Of a stretch of 64,000 nt of DNA, positions 57,095 through 64,000 are shown piece after piece. The position numbers and the translations under genes were made by a program. Position 1 is the first letter of the stretch. Every line of letters begins with the position of its first letter. The notes under the pieces are model-generated. The model made no database searches. It saw only the letters and a program-made list of their open reading frames with translations, and had not been told where the DNA came from. Source of the stretch: WHSW01 sp963781265 (GTDB taxonomy: Bacteria > Actinomycetota > Thermoleophilia > Solirubrobacterales > 70-9); the NCBI GenBank assembly GCA_963781265.1, contig CAWAFH010000001.1, positions 112,610 through 176,609 on the forward strand. The letters run 5' to 3'.

Positions 57095-58171
57095 ATGGAG
57101 GCGCTCAAAGGCCTGATTCTCTCGGGCGGCGCGGGCACGCGCCTGCGACCGATCACCCACACCTCGGCGAAGCAGCTGGTGCCGGTCGCCAACAAGCCGG
57201 TCCTCTTTTACGGGATCGAGGCGCTCGTCGATGCCGGGATCACCGAGATCGGGATCATCATCGCGCCCGAGACCGGCGACGAGATCCGCGAGGCGGCGGG
57301 CGACGGCTCTCAGTTCGGCGCCTCGATCACCTACGTGCCTCAGGACGAGCCGGCCGGGCTCGCGCACGCGGTGCTCACCGCCGAGGAGTTCCTCGGCGAC
57401 TCGCCGTTCGTCATGTACCTCGGCGACAACCTGCTGCGCGACGGGATCACCGACCTCGTCACGGCCTTTCGCGAGCACGCCCCGGAGGCGCTGATCCTGC
57501 TGACCCAGGTCACCGACCCGTGGCACTACGGGGTTGCCGAGCTCGACGGCGACGCGGTCGTCCGCCTCGTCGAGAAGCCGACCGAGCCGCCGAGCGACAT
57601 GGCGCTGGTCGGCGTCTACATGTTCACCCCGGCGATCTTCGACGCAGCCCGGGCGATCGAGCCCTCGCCGCGCGGCGAGCTCGAGATCACCGACGCGATT
57701 CAGCACCTGATCGACTCCGGCTCGCGAGTCGAGAGCCACACCGTCGGCGGCTGGTGGAAGGACACCGGTCAGCTCGCCGACATGCTCGAGGCGAACCGGC
57801 TGGTGCTCGAGGACCTCGTCCGCCGGATCGACGGCGATCTCGACGACGAGAGCCGCGTCGAGGGACGGGTCGTGGTCGAGAGGGGAGCGAAGCTCGAGCG
57901 CTCGCTGGTCCGCGGCCCGGCGGTGATCGGCGCCGGCGCCCGGATCGTCGACTCCTACGTGGGCCCCTACACCTCGATCGATTGCGACGTCGAGGTGATC
58001 GGGACCGAGGTCGAGCACTCGATCCTGCTCGCAGGCGCGAGCGTCAGAAACCTGCCGGCGCGGATCGAGGCGAGCCTGCTCGGCAAGGGCGTCAAGCTCG
58101 CCCGCGGCGAGGGGATGCCGAAGACGCTCAGCATGATCGTCGGCGACAAGTCGGAGATCACGATCCCGTGA
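57095..58171 (+). CDS. rmlA: Glucose-1-phosphate thymidylyltransferase, long form
   Basis: This is the first enzyme of dTDP-L-rhamnose synthesis: glucose-1-phosphate plus dTTP gives dTDP-glucose. The 358-residue product has the nucleotide-binding loop LILSGGAGTRLRPITHTSAK, LGDNLLRDG and the EKPTEPPSDMALVGVYMF segment. A C-terminal hexapeptide-repeat helix (VEGRVVVERGAKLERSLVRG) defines the RmlA-long type, which differs from the short enterobacterial enzyme. The stop overlaps the GTG of rmlD. Confidence 0.93.
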   Translation: MEALKGLILSGGAGTRLRPITHTSAKQLVPVANKPVLFYGIEALVDAGITEIGIIIAPETGDEIREAAGDGSQFGASITYVPQDEPAGLAHAVLTAEEFLGDSPFVMYLGDNLLRDGITDLVTAFREHAPEALILLTQVTDPWHYGVAELDGDAVVRLVEKPTEPPSDMALVGVYMFTPAIFDAARAIEPSPRGELEITDAIQHLIDSGSRVESHTVGGWWKDTGQLADMLEANRLVLEDLVRRIDGDLDDESRVEGRVVVERGAKLERSLVRGPAVIGAGARIVDSYVGPYTSIDCDVEVIGTEVEHSILLAGASVRNLPARIEASLLGKGVKLARGEGMPKTLSMIVGDKSEITIP

Positions 58172-59022
58172 GCCTGAGGGTGCTGATCACCGGCGCCGCC
58201 GGGATGCTCGGCCGCGACGCGGTCGAGGCGATCGCGGCCCGGGGCCACGCGGTCATCGGGCTCTCGCGCGCCGAGCTCGACATCACCGACGCGCAGGCGG
58301 TCGAGGACGCGATCGCCGAGCTGCGCCCCGATGCCGTCGTCAACTCCGCCGCCTGGACCGACGTCGACGGCGCCGAGGGCGACGAGCGCGGCGCGATGCG
58401 GGTCAATGACACGGCAGCAGGGATCGTCGCCGCGACCGCCGCCGCCCATGGGGCCAGCGTCCTGTACCTCTCCAGCGACTACGTCTTCGACGGCGCGAAG
58501 GGCTCGCCCTACGTCGAGTCCGATCTCCCCGGGGCGATCTCCGCGTACGGCCGCTCGAAGCAGGCGGGCGAGACCTCGACCCAGATCGCCAACCCGCGCC
58601 ACTTCATCGTCCGCTCGTCGTGGCTGTTTGGGACCAACGGGCCGAACTTCGTCGAGACGATGCTGCGCGTCGGGGCCGAGCAGCCCGAGGTGATCGTCGT
58701 CTCCGACCAGGTCGCGAGCCCCACTTACACGCCGCACCTGGCGCAGGCGCTCGCGCTGCTGATCGAGACCGAGGAGTACGGCATCCACCACATCGCCGCT
58801 GCCGGGCGCTGCTCCTGGTTCGAGTACGCGCAGGAGATCTTCGACCAGGCCGGCGTCGACTGCCGGGTGATGGCGGGGACGACCGAGATGCTCGGGCGCC
58901 CGGCGCCGCGCCCGCCGTTCTCGTTGCTGGTCTCCGAGCGGCCCGACCCGATCTCGCTACCCGACTGGCATCAGGGGCTGAGCGAGTACCTGGCGGCGCG
59001 CGAGGCGAGCGTGGTGCGATGA
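58168..59022 (+). CDS. rmlD: dTDP-4-dehydrorhamnose reductase
   Basis: The 284-residue SDR-type reductase carries out the last step, making dTDP-L-rhamnose with NAD(P)H. LITGAAGMLGRDAVEAIAAR binds the cofactor. VVNSAAWTDVDGAE is the family signature. The YxxxK pair is in AYGRSKQAGE, and LYLSSDYVFDG precedes it. Both junctions are 4-nt overlaps (GTGA with rmlA, ATGA with rmlB), so the operon is tightly coupled. Confidence 0.94.
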   Translation: MSLRVLITGAAGMLGRDAVEAIAARGHAVIGLSRAELDITDAQAVEDAIAELRPDAVVNSAAWTDVDGAEGDERGAMRVNDTAAGIVAATAAAHGASVLYLSSDYVFDGAKGSPYVESDLPGAISAYGRSKQAGETSTQIANPRHFIVRSSWLFGTNGPNFVETMLRVGAEQPEVIVVSDQVASPTYTPHLAQALALLIETEEYGIHHIAAAGRCSWFEYAQEIFDQAGVDCRVMAGTTEMLGRPAPRPPFSLLVSERPDPISLPDWHQGLSEYLAAREASVVR

Positions 59023-60014
59023 ACGTCCTCGTGACCGGCGGCGCCGGCTTCATCGGCTCGGCCTTCGTCCGCCACCGGCTCGAGACCCACCCCGACTTCT
59101 CGGTGCGGGTGCTCGACAAGCTCACCTACGCAGGCCGGGTCGAGAACCTCCGGGGTCTCGATGAGTCTCGGGTCGAGCTGGTCACCGCGGACATCACCGA
59201 CGCCGACGCGGTCAACCGGTGCCTCGACGGCGTTGGAGCGATCGTCAACTTCGCCGCCGAGACCCACGTCGACCGCTCGATCGAGGCGCCCGGCGAGTTC
59301 ATCCAGACCGACGTCTTCGGCACCTACGTCCTGCTCGAGGCGGCGCGCCGGGCGGGCATCAGGCACCTCCAGATCTCGACCGACGAGGTGTATGGATCGA
59401 TCGACGACGGCTCGTTCACCGAGGAGTCGCCGATCGACCCGTCGTCGCCGTACTCGGCCTCGAAGGCCGGCGGCGACATGATGGTCGGCGCGTATCGCAA
59501 CACCTACGGGACCGAGGCGCTGATCGTTCGCGCGTCGAACAACTACGGCCCGCGCCAGTACCCGGAGAAGCTGATCCCGCTCTGCATCCTGAACGCGTTC
59601 GCAGGCCAGCACCTGCCCGTCTACGGCGACGGGATGCAGGTCCGCAACTGGCTCTGGGTGTCGGACTTCGCGGCGGCGATCGACACCGTGCTCGAGTTCG
59701 GCGAGGCGGGCGAGGTCTACAACGTCGGCGGCCCGGACGAGAAGCCGAACATCGAGGTCGTGAAGCGGATCCTCGACCTGACCGGGAACGACGAGTCGCT
59801 GATCGAGTACGTCACCGACCGCCTCGGACACGACCGGCGCTACTCGCTCGCGTCGGCGAAGACCGAGGCGCTCGGCTGGCGCGCCGCGGTCGGCTTCGAC
59901 GAGGGAATCGAGCGCACGGTGCAGTGGTACCGAGACAACGAGTGGTGGTGGAGGCCGATCCTCTCGGGCGAGTACCGCGAGTACTACGAGCGCCGCTACG
60001 GCGGCGGCGGATGA
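59019..60014 (+). CDS. rmlB: dTDP-glucose 4,6-dehydratase
   Basis: The 331-residue extended SDR converts dTDP-glucose to dTDP-4-keto-6-deoxyglucose with tightly bound NAD. VLVTGGAGFIGSAFVRHRLE is the NAD site. FAAETHVDRSIEAPGEF is the RmlB hallmark. Catalytic residues lie in QISTDEVYGSIDDGSF and SPYSASKAGGDMMV, and NNYGPRQYPEKLIPL follows. It ends in a Gly-rich tail. The next gene starts after 31 nt. Confidence 0.96.
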   Translation: MNVLVTGGAGFIGSAFVRHRLETHPDFSVRVLDKLTYAGRVENLRGLDESRVELVTADITDADAVNRCLDGVGAIVNFAAETHVDRSIEAPGEFIQTDVFGTYVLLEAARRAGIRHLQISTDEVYGSIDDGSFTEESPIDPSSPYSASKAGGDMMVGAYRNTYGTEALIVRASNNYGPRQYPEKLIPLCILNAFAGQHLPVYGDGMQVRNWLWVSDFAAAIDTVLEFGEAGEVYNVGGPDEKPNIEVVKRILDLTGNDESLIEYVTDRLGHDRRYSLASAKTEALGWRAAVGFDEGIERTVQWYRDNEWWWRPILSGEYREYYERRYGGGG

Positions 60015-60045
60015 GCGCGCGGCGACCGCGGACGGCCGGCGACTA

Positions 60046-60594
60046 GTGCCGACCCGCCTGCCCACCCGGCTGGACGGGCTCGTGTTGCTCGAGCCGGCCG
60101 TGCACGGTGACCAGCGCGGCTTCTTGCTCGAGAGCTTCAGCGCCGCGGCCTGGGCCGAGGCGGGGGTCGGGGTCGAGTTCGTCCAGGACAACCACTCGCG
60201 CTCGCGCGCCGGGATCCTGCGCGGGCTGCACTTCCAGACGACGCCCGGTCAGGCCAAGCTGGTGCGGTGCGTGCGCGGGCGAATCTGGGACGTGGCGGTT
60301 GATCTGCGGCGCGGCTCGCCGACCTACGGCCACTGGGAGGGCTACGAGCTCGACGATGTCAGCCACCACCAGCTCTTCGTGCCGGTGGGCTTCGCGCACG
60401 GCTTCTGCGTGCTGTCCGACGTCGCCGACGTGCACTACAAGGTCTCCAGCTACTACGACGCCGAGACCGAGTCCGGGATCGCCTGGGACGACCCGGAGGT
60501 CGGCGTCGAGTGGCCGGTCGCTGATCCGCAGGTATCCGAACGCGACCGCAACGCGCCGCGACTCGCCGAGGTCGCAGACCAGCTTCCGTTCTGA
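60046..60594 (+). CDS. rmlC: dTDP-4-dehydrorhamnose 3,5-epimerase
   Basis: The 182-residue cupin epimerises C3 and C5 of the keto intermediate made by RmlB. FVQDNHSRSRAGILRGLHFQ carries the substrate-binding Arg and the catalytic His. VRCVRGRIWDVAVDLRRGSP and FVPVGFAHGFCVLSDVADVH complete the family pattern. GTG 60046 is the start. With rmlA, rmlD and rmlB it makes a complete pathway for rhamnose, which in actinobacteria is used in cell-wall linkers and glycolipids. Confidence 0.94.
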   Translation: MPTRLPTRLDGLVLLEPAVHGDQRGFLLESFSAAAWAEAGVGVEFVQDNHSRSRAGILRGLHFQTTPGQAKLVRCVRGRIWDVAVDLRRGSPTYGHWEGYELDDVSHHQLFVPVGFAHGFCVLSDVADVHYKVSSYYDAETESGIAWDDPEVGVEWPVADPQVSERDRNAPRLAEVADQLPF

Positions 60595-60606
60595 GCGGGC
60601 CGGACC

Positions 60607-61008
60607 TCAGCGCTCGGCGAGGGTGAGCCCCGACGAGCGCTCGGCGTCGGCGCGATCGCGCCAGCTCTCGACCCGCTTCGCCAGCCCGTCCTCGAGCTCG
60701 TAGACGAGGTAGATCTCGGTGTGCAGCTCGATCCCGCTGCCCGCCCCGCGGGCGTGAAAGACGGCGTGGATGAGGACGGTGCTCTCGCCCTCGACGATCT
60801 CGAGCGGCTCGAGCCGCGCCCGGTCGAACACCTCCGGCTGGAGAAAGGCGCGCACGGCATCGCGCCCGTGGATCGTCCCGCCCTCGTCGGGCAGGCCGTC
60901 GACCCGCTTCCAGACGACGTCCTCGGCGAGCAGGGCGAGGACCGCCTCGTGGTCGCCGGCGTTGAAGGCTTCGATCCCCCCGCTGATCCGCTCACTCAAT
61001 GGTCCCAT
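60607..61008 (-). CDS. SnoaL-like NTF2-fold protein
   Basis: The 133-residue protein reads GGIEAFNAGDHEAVLALLAE, DVVWKRVDGLPDEGGTIHGR and HTEIYLVYELEDGLAKRVES, a SnoaL/NTF2-type fold. It lacks the MSxENVE start and the EALEAAGLSE end of the array members, so it is a more distant relative. It is convergent with rmlC and diverges from the Lhr-type helicase gene. Function is unknown. Confidence 0.7.
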   Translation of the reverse strand: MGPLSERISGGIEAFNAGDHEAVLALLAEDVVWKRVDGLPDEGGTIHGRDAVRAFLQPEVFDRARLEPLEIVEGESTVLIHAVFHARGAGSGIELHTEIYLVYELEDGLAKRVESWRDRADAERSSGLTLAER

Positions 61009-61053
61009 CCGCTCGGCCGCAGCGTATGCCAAGCGTATGATCGATGGTTGCGA

Positions 61054-64000
61054 ATGAGCGCCGCCGCCGACCCCAAGATCAACCCACTCGATGCCTTCAG
61101 CGACCGCACGCGGCGCTGGTTCGACGCCTCCTTCGAGGCCCCGACCCCGGCGCAGGCCGCGGGCTGGCCGCAGATCGCCTCCGGCGCGAACACGCTGATC
61201 TGCGCCCCGACCGGCTCCGGCAAGACGCTCAGCGCCTTCCTCTGGGGCATCGACTCGCTCGGGCGGCGACCGGAGGAACTTGGCCAGGGAGTGAAGATCG
61301 TCTATGTCTCGCCGCTCAAGGCGCTCTCGTACGACGTCGAGCGCAACCTGCGCGCGCCGCTGCAGGGAATCGGCGCCGACGTCGCGGTCGGCCTGCGCAC
61401 CGGCGACACGCCGCAAAAGCAGCGCCAGGCGATGAAGCGCACCCCGCCCGACATCCTGATCACGACCCCGGAGTCGCTCTACCTGATGATCACCTCGCAG
61501 GTCCGCGAGATCCTGACCGGGGTCGAAGCGGTGATCGTCGATGAGATCCACGCCGTCGCCCAGTCGAAGCGCGGCGCTCACCTGGCGCTGACGCTCGAGC
61601 GGCTCTCGCACCTGGTTGCGGAGGGGGGCAATCGCGAGCCGCAGCGGATCGGGCTCTCGGCCACCCAGCGCCCGTTGGAGCGAATCGCTCGGTTCCTGGT
61701 CGGCCCGAAGCGTGAGTGCGAGATCGTCAACGCGGGCGTTCGCAAGGACCTCGACCTGCAGATCGTCGTCCCGGTCGAGGACATGACCGAGCCCGGAGCG
61801 GACCCGAGCGGCGAGCGGCGAGCGGCGAGCGGCGACGGACAGGTCATGCCGGACCTTTCCCCCGACCGCATCGATCCCGGCCCGATCGAGTCCACGCTCG
61901 ATCCGGCCGCCAACCCGCGCTCGATCTGGCCGGCGATCTACCCGGAGCTGCTGAAGCTGGTCCGCGAGCACACCTCGACGATCATCTTCGTCAACAACCG
62001 CCGCGGCGCCGAGCGGCTCGCGAAGCGCCTCAACGAGCTGCACAACGAGCAACCGCACGAGGAGCTCCCAGCAACGGAGCACGCGGGCTCGCTGCTCGAA
62101 GGCGGGCCGGAATCGAGCGGCGAGGGGCGAGCGGCGAGCGGCGAGCCGTTCGAGGAGATCGCCCGCGCCCACCACGGCAGCCTCGCCCACGAGGAACGCG
62201 TCGTGGTCGAGGAGCTGCTCAAGTCCGGCAAGCTCCCGTGCCTGGTCGCCACGAGCTCGCTCGAGCTCGGGATCGACATGGGCGCCCTGGACCTCGTGAT
62301 CCAGGTCGAGTCGCCCAAGTCGGTCTCGCGCGGTTTGCAGCGGGTGGGGCGGGCGGGCCACCAGCTGAACGAGGTCTCGAAGGGCCGCATCTTCCCGAAG
62401 TTCCGCGCCGACCTGCTGGAGTGCGCGGTCGTCGCGAAGCGGATGCGCGACGGCGAGATCGAGGAGACGGTGATCCCGCGCAACCCGCTCGACGTGCTCG
62501 CCCAGCACCTGGTCTCGATGGTCGCCGACGACGAGTGGCAGGTCGACGAGGTCGAGCGCGTGGTGACCGCGACCGAGCCGTTCTCCGACCTGTCGCGCGA
62601 GCAGCTCGAGAACGTCCTCGACATGCTCGACGGGCGCTACCCGTCCGAGAAGTTCGCCGAGCTGCGCCCGCGGCTGGTCTGGGACCGCACCGCCGGCACC
62701 GTGCGCGGCCGCAAGGGAGCCCGTCAGCTCGCGGTCACCAACGCCGGGACGATCCCCGACCGAGGCCTCTACGGCGTCCACCTCCCCGACGGCCGCCGGG
62801 TCGGTGAGCTCGACGAGGAGATGGTCTACGAGGCCCGGCCCGGCCAGACCTTCCTGCTCGGCGCGACCACCTGGCGGATCCAGGACATCACCCGCGACCG
62901 GGTGATCGTCGTCCCGGCGCCGGGCGTGCCCGGCGCCGTGCCCTTTTGGCGGGGTGACGGGGTCGGGCGCCCGCCCGAGCTCGGCCGTGCGATCGGCGCC
63001 TTCTCGCGCGAAGCGGTCGGCAAGGACCCCGAGCAGCTCGCCTCCGAGTACGACCTCGATCCGCGCGCGGCTCAGAACCTGGTCGCGTACCTGCTCGAAC
63101 AGCAGGCCGCGACCCGGGTCGTGCCCTCCGACGAGACGCTCGTGGTCGAGAAGTTCCGCGACGAGATCGGCGACTGGCGCCTGTGCGTGCTCTCGCCGTT
63201 CGGGGGGCGCGTGCACGCCGCGTGGGGCCTCGCGCTCTCGGCGCGGATCCGCGACGAGCTCGACCTCGAAGCCGACGCGATCTGGTCGGACGACGGGATC
63301 GTCGTCCACCTGCCCGACGCCGACGAACCGCCGGACGCGTCGATGGTGATGCTCGAGCCCGACGAGATCGAGGACCTGGTCGTCCGCGAGCTCGGCGGCT
63401 CGGCGCTGTTCGGCGCCCGCTTTCGCGAGAACGCCGCCCGCAGCCTGCTGATCCCGCGCGCCTACCCGGGCAAGCGCACGCCGCTGTGGCAGCAGCGGCT
63501 CAAGTCGCAGAGCCTGCTCGAGGTCGCGAAGGACTTCCCGCGCTTCCCGGTCATCCTCGAGACCTACCGCGAGTGCCTGCGCGACGTGCTCGACCTCCCG
63601 GCGCTGGTGGAGCTGCTGCGCGACCTGCACTCGCGCAAGATCACGCTGGTCGAGGTCGAGACGCAGTCCGCTTCGCCGTTCGCGTCGTCACTGCTCTTCG
63701 ACTACGTCGCCACCTACATGTACGAGGGCGACACGCCCAACGCCGAGCGCCGGGCGGCAGCGCTCGCCCTCGACCGTGACCTGCTCTCCGAGCTGCTGGG
63801 CGCGGACGAGCTGCGCGAGCTGATCAACCCGGAGGCGCTGGAGGAGGTCGAGCGCTCGCTTCAGCTATTGCACCCCGATGCGCTCGCCAAGGACCGCGAC
63901 GCGCTCCAGCAGGTGCTGCGCCGGCTCGGCGACCTGAGCGTGACCGAGGCCGAGGAGCGGACCGCCGAGGGCTTCTCCGCGGCCTCGATGCTGGGCAAGC
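61054..64000 (+). CDS. lhr: Lhr-type ATP-dependent helicase, 3' end beyond window
   Basis: The visible 982 residues belong to a superfamily 2 large helicase-related protein. Walker A is LICAPTGSGKTLSAFLWG, motif II VIVDEIHAVAQSKRG, motif III IGLSATQRPLERIA, motif IV IIFVNNRRGAERLAKRL, motif V TSSLELGIDMGALDLVI and motif VI LQRVGRAGHQ. A winged helix and the Lhr beta-barrel region follow. The frame is still open at 64000; full-length Lhr has about 1,500 residues. Two tracts of 7-bp repeats, at residues about 251-261 and 354-365, add SGERRAASG-like insertions in linker loops. TATGAT lies at 61036-61041. Confidence 0.9.
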   Translation, partial: MSAAADPKINPLDAFSDRTRRWFDASFEAPTPAQAAGWPQIASGANTLICAPTGSGKTLSAFLWGIDSLGRRPEELGQGVKIVYVSPLKALSYDVERNLRAPLQGIGADVAVGLRTGDTPQKQRQAMKRTPPDILITTPESLYLMITSQVREILTGVEAVIVDEIHAVAQSKRGAHLALTLERLSHLVAEGGNREPQRIGLSATQRPLERIARFLVGPKRECEIVNAGVRKDLDLQIVVPVEDMTEPGADPSGERRAASGDGQVMPDLSPDRIDPGPIESTLDPAANPRSIWPAIYPELLKLVREHTSTIIFVNNRRGAERLAKRLNELHNEQPHEELPATEHAGSLLEGGPESSGEGRAASGEPFEEIARAHHGSLAHEERVVVEELLKSGKLPCLVATSSLELGIDMGALDLVIQVESPKSVSRGLQRVGRAGHQLNEVSKGRIFPKFRADLLECAVVAKRMRDGEIEETVIPRNPLDVLAQHLVSMVADDEWQVDEVERVVTATEPFSDLSREQLENVLDMLDGRYPSEKFAELRPRLVWDRTAGTVRGRKGARQLAVTNAGTIPDRGLYGVHLPDGRRVGELDEEMVYEARPGQTFLLGATTWRIQDITRDRVIVVPAPGVPGAVPFWRGDGVGRPPELGRAIGAFSREAVGKDPEQLASEYDLDPRAAQNLVAYLLEQQAATRVVPSDETLVVEKFRDEIGDWRLCVLSPFGGRVHAAWGLALSARIRDELDLEADAIWSDDGIVVHLPDADEPPDASMVMLEPDEIEDLVVRELGGSALFGARFRENAARSLLIPRAYPGKRTPLWQQRLKSQSLLEVAKDFPRFPVILETYRECLRDVLDLPALVELLRDLHSRKITLVEVETQSASPFASSLLFDYVATYMYEGDTPNAERRAAALALDRDLLSELLGADELRELINPEALEEVERSLQLLHPDALAKDRDALQQVLRRLGDLSVTEAEERTAEGFSAASMLGK
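61806..61833 (+). repeat. GAGCGGC heptamer tract inside lhr, first
   Basis: Four perfect tandem copies of GAGCGGC are read through in frame as part of the linker after motif III. This is the same KAGCRRC heptad pattern as at 3505-3541. Confidence 0.8.
62115..62142 (+). repeat. GAGCGGC heptamer tract inside lhr, second
   Basis: Four tandem heptads with one substitution (the second copy is GAGGGGC) lie just after motif IV, encoding SGEGRAASG. The first tract encodes the similar SGERRAASG. Confidence 0.8.

Noticed and set aside
1..64000. Prophage, IS element, CRISPR array, rRNA or replication origin
   Set aside because: I read both strands for transposase, integrase, terminase, Cas, rRNA and DnaA-box clusters and saw none.

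Overview
The window looks like chromosomal DNA from a high-GC, Gram-positive actinobacterium, most likely Thermoleophilia/Solirubrobacterales. This placement is an inference from gene content and base composition, not a computed phylogeny. The evidence is the very high G+C with codons ending in G or C, frequent GTG starts, many 4-nt stop/start overlaps, a PafBC DNA-damage regulator, menaquinone genes, MSxENVE-type SnoaL proteins and two tRNA genes. I see no rRNA, CRISPR array, prophage or IS transposase.

Layout. 1-1.3 kb: 3' part of an ABC-2 permease. 1.4-4.8 kb: tetrapyrrole operon hemB, a fused siroheme decarboxylase-like protein (AhbA-AhbB type) and hemL. 4.9-8.4 kb: a two-component system flanked by three small exported proteins, two of them acidic and low-complexity. 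8.5-11.3 kb: a frameshifted unknown gene and a Bacillus-style quinol:cytochrome c reductase (Rieske, b6-like cytochrome b, subunit IV-cytochrome c fusion). 11.3-13.7 kb: menaquinone methylation and polyprenyl-diphosphate synthase genes plus a methyltransferase. 14-17.3 kb: a Dcd-family deaminase, tatA-tatC and a TPR-type membrane protein. 17.4-18.6 kb: tRNA-Lys(CTT), a SnoaL array and a displaced second copy of the tRNA 3' end, a small tRNA-targeted integration scar. 18.6-20 kb: anti-sigma kinase and two STAS antagonists. 20-30 kb: an exported hydrolase, a peptidase E pair, a nucleotide-sugar dehydrogenase and small unknown genes. 30-39 kb: GH15 enzyme, FAD oxidase, sulfotransferase, HAD, sucCD, inositol monophosphatase and an aminotransferase. 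39-45 kb: DtxR-type repressor, SDR, HAD, a DHPS-like protein and a YprA/MrfA-type helicase. 45-57 kb: methyltransferase, tRNA-Phe, AKR, YihY, an OB-HD exonuclease, a paralogous small membrane-protein pair, single-chain PafBC, an MBL hydrolase and secreted proteins. 57-60.6 kb: complete dTDP-L-rhamnose operon rmlA-D-B-C. 61-64 kb: an Lhr-type helicase running off the end.

Functionally the window is mostly core metabolism: heme and menaquinone feed the respiratory complex. The Rieske protein carries a twin-arginine anchor, and the Tat translocase genes lie nearby. The rml operon supplies a cell-envelope sugar. Stress regulation is represented by PafBC, the RsbW/STAS module and the DtxR-family repressor.

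The most unusual signals are non-genic. A 50-bp palindromic element occurs twice, once between genes and once in frame inside the DHPS-like gene. A family of 7-bp tandem repeats sits at the ahb/hemL junction and twice inside the Lhr helicase gene. A tRNA 3'-end duplication flanks the SnoaL array. About 17 genes have a -10-like hexamer 6-10 nt before the start codon, suggesting widespread leaderless transcription, and some divergent pairs share overlapping or symmetrical -10 boxes. Several genes (4918, 8458, qcrA, 46619) are broken by single-base frame changes, which may be assembly errors.
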